Shown piece by piece: positions 1-7,200 of a stretch of DNA of 17,577 nucleotides. How positions within the stretch are numbered: position 1 is the stretch's first letter; each line of letters opens with the position of its first letter. Made by a program: the position numbers and the translations under genes. The notes beneath the pieces were generated by a model. That model did not search any database, had not been told where the DNA came from, and was given only the letters and a program-made list of their open reading frames with translations. The stretch lies in assembly GCA_045587785.1 (NCBI GenBank), contig JAZNDA010000080.1:1-17577 (forward strand). Direction: 5' to 3'. The stretch is from RGIG8775 sp045587785. Lineage in GTDB: Bacteria > Bacillota > Clostridia > Oscillospirales > CAG-272.

Positions 1-10
1 GCCGTGAGAC

Positions 11-95
11 GTCCGAAGAAAAAATCGAAAAAACAAGCTCGCTTGTTTTTCTCGATTTCTTTCTCGGACTGCCACGGAGCAAAGCTCCCGTGGCA
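11..95. repeat. Two adjacent hairpin-forming inverted repeats
   Basis: A long imperfect inverted repeat runs from 11 to 69: GTCCGA at 11-16 pairs with TCGGAC at 64-69, and ACAAGC pairs with GCTTGT around a 2-nt centre near 39-40. Immediately after it, TGCCACGGAGC and GCTCCCGTGGCA (70-95) form a second hairpin with an AAA loop. A weak stem (ACGGC/GCCGT, about 102-120) followed by six Ts may be a terminator for a gene to the left of the window. The rest of 1-180 shows no credible gene. The function of these hairpins is not known to me. Confidence 0.6.
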
Positions 96-182
96 CAAAA
101 TGACGGCGCATCCGTAGCCGTTTTTTCTTCACGTTGTCGCTCGCAATTCGGCTACGCATAAACTGCCTATCCAATCTGCGGC

Positions 183-240
183 AAAAGTTTCGGTCAAGCC
201 TTTTTAAAGGCTTGCAGGGTTTGGGGCAGAGCCCCGAGCG
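183..240 (+). repeat. Dispersed two-hairpin repeat, copy A
   Basis: This copy has stem 1 CAAGCCTTT/AAAGGCTTG (195-203 with 206-214) and stem 2 GGGGC/GCCCC (223-227 with 231-235), preceded by AAAGTTT. The same order (AAAGTTT, A/T-rich stem, GGGTT, G/C stem with AG-centred loop) recurs at 3589-3650, and inverted at 3863-3932. Stem sequences differ between copies but stay self-complementary, so this is one structured repeat family and not a single terminator. Confidence 0.7.
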
Positions 241-292
241 TACCCTCTACCCAACTATATGAAGCCTGTCCCAAAAATATGTTAAAAAATCA

Positions 293-321
293 TTGACCAA
301 AAGCCCAAAGCATGCTATACT
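293..321 (+). promoter_or_regulatory. Promoter of ddl
   Basis: The -35 TTGACC (293-298) and -10 TATACT (316-321) are separated by 17 nt, with an extended -10 TG at 313-314. The ddl start lies about 37 nt downstream of the -10, with a GAGG Shine-Dalgarno at 347-350. Confidence 0.7.
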
Positions 322-357
322 AATAACATGAAATGATTTAGACTATGAGGTACATAT

Positions 358-1410
358 ATGAAACAGCTTCATGTGGGCGTTTTGTTCGGCGGCAACTCCA
401 CCGAGCATGAAGTCTCACGCAAATCGGTCATGCTGATCCTCGCCGCGCTTCCCGACAAATACAAAAAAACCGCCATTGGTATTACCAAGGCGGGTGAATG
501 GTATGCCTATCTTGGAGATCATGCGCTCATAGAAAACGGCGCGTGGGAGCAAAGTGAGCAGAAATATCCGATCTCGTTTACGCCCAAGGGCATGTCTTAT
601 CAAAAAGACGGCGCGCAGTTTGCGCTGGATATCGACGTGGCGTTCCCCGTGCTTCACGGAAAGTACGGCGAGGACGGCACCATCCAAGGGCTTTTTGAGA
701 TGCTTGGTATCCCGTTCGTCGGATGCGGCGTGGGGGCTTCGGCAAACGCCATGGACAAATCGATCACCAAACTGCTGGTGTCTACGCTGGGCATCCGCCA
801 AGCGCGCTACGTTTTGGTCGACCGCTATAACAAGAACGATCTTGCGAGCGTCATCGCAGAGAGCGAGCACACGCTGGGCTACCCCGTATTTGTCAAGCCC
901 TGCCGCTTTGGCTCGTCGGTGGGCGTGGTCAAGGCAAAGGACCGTGGAGAGCTTTCAGAGGGTCTTAAGTGCGCCCTTGACTATGACGAGCGTATTCTCA
1001 TTGAAGAAGCCATCGATGCCCGTGAGCTGGAATGTGCGGTACTTGCCACCGACCAAGGAACGGTTGCCGAGGTAGGCGAGGTCATTTCGGCACTGGAATA
1101 TTACGATTATGAAGCAAAATACAATAATCCCACCTCCAAGACCGAGATATACCCCGATCTCTCCCCCGATACGGAAAGACAGATCAAGCGCGACGCTGTC
1201 CGCATTTTCCGCACGCTTGACTGCCGTGGACTTGCCAGAGTAGACTTTTTCCTTGACCGCAAAACGGGAGAGCTTGTGTTCAACGAGATCAACACCCTCC
1301 CCGGCTTCACCCCCATCAGCATGTACCCTATGCTGATAGGAAAACACGGCATCTCCCACGAGGAGCTTGTCACCCGTCTGATCGACGACGCGCTCACGCG
1401 CTCCAAATAA
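358..1410 (+). CDS. ddl: D-alanine--D-alanine ligase
   Basis: A cytosolic ATP-grasp ligase that joins two D-alanines to make the dipeptide of the peptidoglycan stem. The 350-aa length is normal for the family. Visible signatures are the N-terminal LFGGNSTEHEVS (residues 9-20, with the catalytic Glu16), HGKYGEDGTIQG (100-111), the nucleotide-binding FVKP and GSSVGVV (178-191), and the metal-site block NEINTLPGFT (309-318) followed by SMYP. The omega-loop segment YYDYEAKY (248-255) keeps the Y-KY residues typical of D-Ala-D-Ala rather than D-Ala-D-Lac ligases, so vancomycin-type depsipeptide synthesis is not suggested. The ATG has GAGG seven nt upstream and its own promoter. It is monocistronic and convergent with uxuA. 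Confidence 0.97.
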   Translation: MKQLHVGVLFGGNSTEHEVSRKSVMLILAALPDKYKKTAIGITKAGEWYAYLGDHALIENGAWEQSEQKYPISFTPKGMSYQKDGAQFALDIDVAFPVLHGKYGEDGTIQGLFEMLGIPFVGCGVGASANAMDKSITKLLVSTLGIRQARYVLVDRYNKNDLASVIAESEHTLGYPVFVKPCRFGSSVGVVKAKDRGELSEGLKCALDYDERILIEEAIDARELECAVLATDQGTVAEVGEVISALEYYDYEAKYNNPTSKTEIYPDLSPDTERQIKRDAVRIFRTLDCRGLARVDFFLDRKTGELVFNEINTLPGFTPISMYPMLIGKHGISHEELVTRLIDDALTRSK

Positions 1411-1411
1411 A

Positions 1412-1442
1412 AAAATTGGTTGCCCAATGGGCAACCAATTTT
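1412..1442. terminator. Bidirectional terminator between ddl and uxuA
   Basis: A 14-bp perfect stem (AAAATTGGTTGCCC at 1412-1425, GGGCAACCAATTTT at 1429-1442) with an AAT loop. It has A/T tracts on both sides, so it can stop transcripts of the convergent ddl (+) and uxuA (-). It starts one base after the ddl stop and lies 5 nt from the uxuA stop. Confidence 0.9.
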
Positions 1443-1447
1443 CTATT

Positions 1448-2545
1448 TTACTTGCAGCACTTGCCGTCCAGCTTATCCAGCATATCCCAAACACCCAGCA
1501 TGTACATAATGCCGAGCGCTCTGTCATAAAGACCGTAGCCGGGACGCACCGTGCCGGGACCCTCGCCCCACAGGTGTCTGCCGTGGTCGGGACGGATATA
1601 GCCCTCAAAGCCGCCGTCATGGTAAGCTCTGAGAATGTCAATAATACCCGTATCGCCGTCGCAGTCGCGGTGCGATGCTTCGGAGAAGTCGCCGTTTTCA
1701 AAGTGCTTGACGTTTCTGATGTGCGCAAACGCGATTCTGTCGCAGTGCTTGCGAACGATGTCCGCCACGTTGGTGTCGGGATTTGCGTTAAGGCTTCCCG
1801 AGCAAAGCGTCAGACAGTTGTAGGGATTGTCCACCATCTTAAGGAAGCGGTCGATGCTGGGCTCGTCTACAAGCAGACGGGGCAGACCAAAAATATCCCA
1901 AGGCGGATCGTCCATGTGGATCGCCATTTTGATGTCGCACTCCTCGCAGGTGGGCATGAGTGCCTCAAGGAAGTACTTAAGGTTCGCCCACAGCTTTTCG
2001 TGGTCAACCCCCGCATACGCACGGAACAGCTCATCCAGCTTTGCCATACGCTCAGGCTCCCAACCGGGGAAGGACATGTTGTATTTCTCGGTAAAGTCAA
2101 GAATATACTTTGCCATGGCATTATAGTCGTCCTGAATCATGTTCTTCTCGTAGAACAGAGCGGTCGAGCCGTCTCCCACGGGATGGAACAGATTGGAACG
2201 CGTCCAGTCAAAGATGGGCATAAAGTTGTAGCAGATCACCTTAACACCAAAGGGTGCAAGATTGCGGATGGTCTGCTTATAATTTTCGATATACTGATCT
2301 CTTGTGGGCAGACCGATCTTGATATCGTCATGCACGTTTACAGACTCAACCACGTCCATATTGAAGCCGTACTCGTCAAGCTGCTTCTTTACTTCCGCGA
2401 TCTCCTCGGGCTCCCAGATCTCGCCGGGCATCTTATGGTGAAGTGCCCAAACGATCCCCTCCACGCCGGGAATCTGCTTGATATCCGAGAGTTTGATATT
2501 ATCATTTCCCTCGCCATACCAACGAAAACACATTTGCATAGGCAT
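1448..2545 (-). CDS. uxuA: Mannonate dehydratase
   Basis: Dehydrates D-mannonate to 2-keto-3-deoxy-D-gluconate in the hexuronate (glucuronate) branch feeding KDG catabolism; a cytosolic, divalent-metal-dependent TIM-barrel enzyme. The 365-aa protein matches the UxuA family along its length: the N-terminal FRWYGEGND, PGVEGIVWALHH, VVESVNVHDDIK, CYNFMPIFDWTR, MAIHMDDPPW and the C-terminal IRPDHGRHLWGE segments are characteristic. The His- and Asp-rich MDDPPW and RPDHGR stretches carry expected metal/substrate residues. The start ATG has a strong AAGGAGG seven nt upstream. It is an isolated gene with its own promoter; no uxaC or kdg genes accompany it here. It suggests use of uronic acids from host or plant glycans. 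Confidence 0.97.
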   Translation of the reverse strand: MPMQMCFRWYGEGNDNIKLSDIKQIPGVEGIVWALHHKMPGEIWEPEEIAEVKKQLDEYGFNMDVVESVNVHDDIKIGLPTRDQYIENYKQTIRNLAPFGVKVICYNFMPIFDWTRSNLFHPVGDGSTALFYEKNMIQDDYNAMAKYILDFTEKYNMSFPGWEPERMAKLDELFRAYAGVDHEKLWANLKYFLEALMPTCEECDIKMAIHMDDPPWDIFGLPRLLVDEPSIDRFLKMVDNPYNCLTLCSGSLNANPDTNVADIVRKHCDRIAFAHIRNVKHFENGDFSEASHRDCDGDTGIIDILRAYHDGGFEGYIRPDHGRHLWGEGPGTVRPGYGLYDRALGIMYMLGVWDMLDKLDGKCCK

Positions 2546-2586
2546 AGATTTTCCTCCTTATTTTTTTTGAAAATTTCGACAGTTAA

Positions 2587-2615
2587 ATGATACCACAAAA
2601 ACCCCCGTCCGTCAA
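2587..2615 (-). promoter_or_regulatory. Promoter of uxuA
   Basis: On the minus strand, TTGACG (2610-2615) and TATCAT (2587-2592) are separated by exactly 17 nt. The uxuA ATG lies about 42 nt downstream. No operator-like palindrome was recognised next to it. Confidence 0.6.
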
Positions 2616-2653
2616 GATGTTTTGCACAGAAAACCTCTTTTGTCGCATCTGCC

Positions 2654-2682
2654 TTGACTTTTTTTCGCCTTCATGGTAAAAT
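2654..2682 (+). promoter_or_regulatory. Promoter of the polysaccharide deacetylase gene
   Basis: TTGACT (2654-2659), 17-nt spacer, then TAAAAT (2677-2682) on the plus strand. The start codon is about 32 nt further on, preceded only by a weak GAAAG ribosome binding site. Confidence 0.6.
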
Positions 2683-2714
2683 AAATAAAATAAAGCTTTT
2701 ATAGAAAGATTATT

Positions 2715-3554
2715 ATGAAAAAAGACAAAATTCTACATATTTTACTCATCGTGCTTTTGTCTCTCTGTCTGCTGACTTCCTGCGTCCCGATACAGACCCA
2801 AAGTTCCCTGCCCCCTGCTCCCGAAACCACCGTTCCCGACACCGAAACGGAGACGGAAACCGAGACGGAGACAGAAACCGAAACCGAGGCAGAAACAGAA
2901 CCCGTACAACCCAAAAAGCAGATCGCCATCACCTTTGACGACGGTCCCTCCCGCCAAGGCCTGACGCAAAAAATTGTGGACGAATTCTTGAAATACGGCG
3001 GCAAAGCCACCTTTTTCGTGCTCGGCAATCTCATTTCGGCATCGACGGGAGAGTCACTTGCCTACGCGCACGAGGGCGGCTTTGAGATCGGCATACACGC
3101 CTATACGCACGATCTGTATTTCGACACCTGCACCGAGGAGGAATTTTTAAACGAAGTCACCCTCACCGCGGATGCTATTGCAAAATACACAGGACAAGCC
3201 CCCACGCTATTGCGCGCACCGGGCGGACGCATCCCACCCGAACGCGCCGAGCTTGCGGGCTTCCCCATCATAGGCTGGAGCATCGACACCGAGGATTGGC
3301 GATATAAAGCCAGAACCGATGAGGCAACGATCGGGCAAAACGTACAGAGCATCGTCGATAATGCCCTCAAAGACGTGCAGGACGGCGATATCATTCTCAT
3401 GCACGAGATCTACACCAATTCCTATGAAGCCACCTGCATCATCCTTGAGCGTCTTGCCGACATGGGCTTTGAGTTTGTCACGGTCACCGAACTGATTGGT
3501 TCCGAAAATCTCACCGCGGGGCGCGTGATCTACAGTAAAAACGTAATTCGATAG
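2715..3554 (+). CDS. Polysaccharide deacetylase (NodB/CE4) lipoprotein
   Basis: Predicted extracytoplasmic, membrane-tethered carbohydrate-esterase-4 enzyme that removes acetyl groups from N-acetylated glycans; peptidoglycan is the commonest substrate but cannot be fixed from sequence. A signal peptide ends in the lipobox LTSC (Cys23), followed by a low-complexity Thr-Glu linker (43-62). All five NodB motifs are visible: TFDDGPS with Asp75/Asp76, H128xxxH132 in HAYTH, RAPGGR (167-172), DTEDW (191-195) and LMH with His230. The catalytic and zinc-binding set is therefore complete. 279 aa is normal for a lipoprotein CE4. It is divergent from uxuA with its own promoter; the palindromic composite region follows. 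Confidence 0.93.
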   Translation: MKKDKILHILLIVLLSLCLLTSCVPIQTQSSLPPAPETTVPDTETETETETETETETEAETEPVQPKKQIAITFDDGPSRQGLTQKIVDEFLKYGGKATFFVLGNLISASTGESLAYAHEGGFEIGIHAYTHDLYFDTCTEEEFLNEVTLTADAIAKYTGQAPTLLRAPGGRIPPERAELAGFPIIGWSIDTEDWRYKARTDEATIGQNVQSIVDNALKDVQDGDIILMHEIYTNSYEATCIILERLADMGFEFVTVTELIGSENLTAGRVIYSKNVIR

Positions 3555-3588
3555 AATCCACCCGCCTTTCTTCACGGCTACACGCCAT

Positions 3589-3932
3589 GAAAGTTTTGAC
3601 CCAACTTTTTCAAAAGTTGGCGGGGTTCGGGGCAGCGCCCCGAGAAAACGGCGTTTCTTTGCAAAGCTTTCTTTGCGAACCGAGGTTGCGTAGCAAACTC
3701 GAGGTGTCCTAAAGAAAGCGTCTATATTTAAAGATCAAACAAAAAATCTGTAATTGGTTAGCTTTAAAACTAACTAGTTACAGATTTTTTGCTTTATCTT
3801 ATGGGTTAGACGCTTTTTTCTTTGGCACTATAGGCGCAAAGAAAAAAGCTTTGCAAAAAAGAAACGCCGTTTTTCTTAGGGCTCTGCCCTAAGAACCCGA
3901 CACCTTTTGAAAAAGGGGGAGGAAAACTTTTA
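3589..3932. repeat. Palindromic composite of two inverted hairpin-repeat copies
   Basis: This block fills most of the 480-nt gap between the deacetylase and micro-ORF genes and contains no credible gene. Copy B (3589-3650, +) has stems CCAACTTTT/AAAAGTTGG (3601-3620) and CGGGGC/GCCCCG (3628-3642). Copy C (3863-3932, -) has stems CTTAGGGC/GCCCTAAG (3875-3893) and CCTTTT/AAAAGG (3903-3916). The arms also share AACGGCGTTTCTTT, GCAAAGCTTT and AAAGCGTCTA, placed symmetrically about a central palindrome. The whole block is thus one large imperfect palindrome. Confidence 0.75.
3741..3790. terminator. Central palindrome, bidirectional terminator-like
   Basis: Thirteen-bp perfect arms (AAAAAATCTGTAA at 3741-3753, TTACAGATTTTTT at 3778-3790) enclose an inner GTTAG/CTAAC stem (3757-3761 with 3770-3774). 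A and T tracts at the two ends would allow termination on either strand, including of the deacetylase transcript. The stem itself is A/T-rich, so termination strength is uncertain. Confidence 0.6.
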
Positions 3933-3945
3933 CAGAGCACTCGCC

Positions 3946-3992
3946 ATCAAGAAAACCGAGCGCACGGGGTGTCCCCCGTGCGCGGTCTTGAT
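3946..3992 (-). terminator. Terminator of the giant-protein/micro-ORF transcript
   Basis: A GC-rich 10-bp stem (GCGCACGGGG 3960-3969, CCCCGTGCGC 3974-3983) with a 4-nt loop is extended by an outer ATCAAGA/TCTTGAT pairing (3946-3952 with 3986-3992). Read on the minus strand it is followed by a T-rich stretch. It sits 43 nt past the micro-ORF stop. Confidence 0.8.
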
Positions 3993-4034
3993 TTGGGTCT
4001 TGCCAAATCTCTTTGTTATTGAATTGATTTTCGC

Positions 4035-4187
4035 TTACTCAGCCGCTTCGGTCTCTTCTGCTTCGGTCTCTTCATAATCAACGGGAACGATAGGAAGCTC
4101 GAAGTCAGAAGACGTGCAAATGACGTCGAGATCTCCGCGAGAAATCACAAGTACAACAGGCGCTTCATATTTTTTCATGTTTTTCAT
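4035..4187 (-). CDS. Acidic 50-aa micro-ORF coupled to the giant surface protein
   Basis: Encodes 50 aa beginning MKNMKKYEAPVVLVI, with no signal peptide or membrane segment and a strongly acidic Glu/Thr/Ala tail. An AAAGGAG sequence ten nt before the ATG is partly made of the stop codon of the upstream 1817-aa gene (TAA followed by AGGAG), so translational coupling is likely; a terminator follows. The layout 'KKYE-x-P-xxx-VI-xxxxx-DVI-x-TS' resembles a class of short, unannotated Clostridia ORFs that I recall near large surface proteins; that is recollection, not a search. Function is unknown: a partner, a regulatory peptide or a modified peptide precursor are all open. An alternative in-frame start lies at 4178. 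Confidence 0.7.
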   Translation of the reverse strand: MKNMKKYEAPVVLVISRGDLDVICTSSDFELPIVPVDYEETEAEETEAAE

Positions 4188-4202
4188 CTCTCATTCACTC
4201 CT

Positions 4203-7200
4203 TTAACCCGCAATTCCGTAAGGAATGCTGTAAGAATTCGGTTTGTCTTCTTCTACGTCCATAACTATTTCGGTCGAGAAGGTAATTCCGTGTCCAATAC
4301 CGTATGCATTCATAACAGCATCGAAGTAGTAGAACATACCCTCGCAAACATCCTTGAGGCTCTGAGCCATGCTTTCACTCTGGTTGACCGTATAGACGTA
4401 GGACATCGGACTGACCGTGTATGTAATGCCATCACCGCCTGCTACAGGCGCAATGGTAAGCGTTACGAACTCGGCAAGCTTAGCTGTGCCGATGTTAGCG
4501 ACCTCAATGTAGCTACCGTTCTTACCGATCTGAAGCTCGTAAGGATCGCCGTCAACCTTGAAGGTGTAAAGGCTTGCATCGTCTACGGTCACGTAGATCC
4601 TCATAGAAACCTGATTCTCAAGAACCAGCGACGAACCAACCAAGGTCACGCCTGCAAGCGTACCGCTCTTGGTAGCCTTGACCTGAGAAGCATCGGAGAA
4701 TGTCAGTGTCTTTTCAGCCACCTTGTAGTAGGTGTATGCGCTGTAATCGCCGTCGTTTGCCAGCTTATCGGTGTTGTAATTGAACTGGATCTGTGCCATC
4801 GTACCGTACTCAAGAAGCGAAACCAGCGCGTTCTTAAGAGCCTCTACGCTGACAGCGGTGGTATTAAAGGTATCCATTGCAAGAAGGGTATCGATGTACG
4901 CCTTTGCGCTGGTCGTGAAGCTACCCTTAGAAGTACCCTCCTCATCAAAGAGCTCGAACTTAATGGTGTCGGTAAGCTGAGCCATGCCAAGCTCAAGAGG
5001 CACCTTGTACCAGCCGTAGGTGTCGTCTGCCGAAAGATTGCGGGAGATGGGCAAACCGTACTCGGCAAGGGTCTTGTTGGAGATCTGGTTGCCACCAACG
5101 GTAACCTTAAGTGTTGCGTCAAGGTCAGCCCTGATGGTAAGGTAAACGTCAAGCACCAGCTTATCGGAAGCAAGGTTACCACCCACAGAGGATTTGTTAT
5201 CGAACAGAATACCCGAGATGATTTTGCAATAAGGAAGCACGTCACCGCCAACCGAGGTGTGGAATTCTTTGTCCTTATTCACGTCCGCAGCGTTCGGGTT
5301 GTGTGCACTTACGATGTAGCTGTAGCAGGCACCGCTTGTATTCTTGACCTGACCGCCGATCTTGTAGGGATTGCCATCCCCGTCAACAGCTACCATGTAG
5401 CCGTGCGCCGTGTTAAGAGTAATATCTGCGGTCTGTGCAAGAGGACCGATCACAACTCTTTTATAGCTTGCACCCGTGGTGATCTCGCAGCTATTAACGC
5501 GGGTATCCTCACGGCTGCCGCCTTCGCCAACGGTTACGTAGATACCGTAGTTATCATAGCTCCGGAAATTGTCCTTGATGTAAAGCGCAGTATCCGAATC
5601 ACAACGGATAACTGCCCCGAGCTTAGCTGTGGGCACTTCTACCGTTGCACCCGAGCTATCCAAACAGTTGGTGGTATCCGCATCGATGTAATTGCCGTTC
5701 GCGTCCGTACCGAAAACCTCCGATCCGCCGGACAGATCATACTGAGCCGCGCGGAACATGTTGTCGGTGATGAGGGTGTCACCCGTGAAGGTAGTTCTCA
5801 TACCGTTAACGAAGATCGCGGACGAGTAATTATTTACGTGATACACACGCAAGCCCTTGAAGGTACAGTTGTTGTAGGTGACACCGTAGTTGTCGTCGGT
5901 TCTGCTTGCTACTCCGGTGTAAACAAAGCCCTTGCCTGCAGCCTGAATAGCCTGACCCCAAACGCCGGCTTCTCCGCCGCCGTCCATGACAACGTCAGTG
6001 ATCAAAACCTTAAGACCGCCATTTATAATAAACATGTGGTCGCGGTTGATCGCCTTGCCGTTCTCATCAACTGCATAGGTCAGCGTATGACCGTTGCCGT
6101 CAACGGTAACGCTCGAACGAATGGAAACCACTTTGTCAAGCGAAACGTCCTTAATGATCTCAACTGTATCTCCGTTTACTGCTGCCCCGACAACGTTTGT
6201 GAGCAGACCGTAGTTATCCTGATCAACGTATGCTTCCACAAGGCTCTTTTCCTCGTCCCACTCGCCAACGTAGTAGTTGTTGACACCTGCGAGGACCGTG
6301 GTAGTCACAGTAGGCTCACCGTCTTCGTTATCATAGTACCAGTCAGCACCGTAGAACTTGGGTGTTTCACCCGTAAAGTCTGCCTTTGCAGGAATGGGAA
6401 GCACGGTTCCGACATCATATTTGCCATCCTCGATCGCCGCGATACCGTCCTTGAAATCGAAGACGCAGTTGACCTTTGCAACAGCACCCTCTTTACCCCA
6501 GCAAAGCACGCCGCCGTTGTCGTATGCGAACAGCGAGCCGGTTGAGTCATTCATGTTCTTGATCTTACCTGTGATCTTTGCTCCCTTAGCAACCGTTGCA
6601 TTGGCAAGGTAGTTATTGGAAGCAACTGCTCTGTCCTCAGTTGTCCACGAGATGCCGTTACCGTAAACGTCAACGGCACCTGTAAAGTCGCCCGAAACGG
6701 CGATTGCACCGTAGTTGTTAATGAAGATACGGTTGTAATCACCCGTAATGCTGGTGGCACCTGCTAGTTTGATCGTGGGACCATTGGCACCGGAAGAACC
6801 TGTACGAATAGAGCCCTGCGCACCGGAGCAGTTTTCAAAGACAACGTCCTTGAGAACAAGAGTTAAAGCGCCCGTGGGACGGAATACACCTGCATTACCC
6901 GTGCCTACGCAGTTGCTGAATTTACAATTATCGAATACCCAGGTACCCGTGTTAGGGTTCAGAACGATGATACCCGTATCGCCATTGATATTTGTCCAGC
7001 CCGTACCGTCAAAGTTGAAGTTCTTGAAGGTCTTGACGGATGTGCTGTTCTCAGGGCAATTCATGAAATAGCGCACACTGCCGGGCTTGACCTTACTGGT
7101 AAAGCCGTTGCCGTCAACTACTACGCCGGACTCGACGGGGATTATATACGTTGTGTCAAATACGTAGCCCGTAAGCAACTCGATATCGGTGGTCTCACCT

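Noticed and set aside
1427..2590. A 387-codon plus-strand ORF antisense to uxuA
   Set aside because: uxuA matches its family over its whole length on the other strand; this is a shadow frame.
4290..6545. A 751-codon plus-strand ORF antisense to the giant gene
   Set aside because: It is a mirror frame of the giant protein's codon bias. It has no signal, promoter or ribosome site, and its sequence has no recognisable domain.
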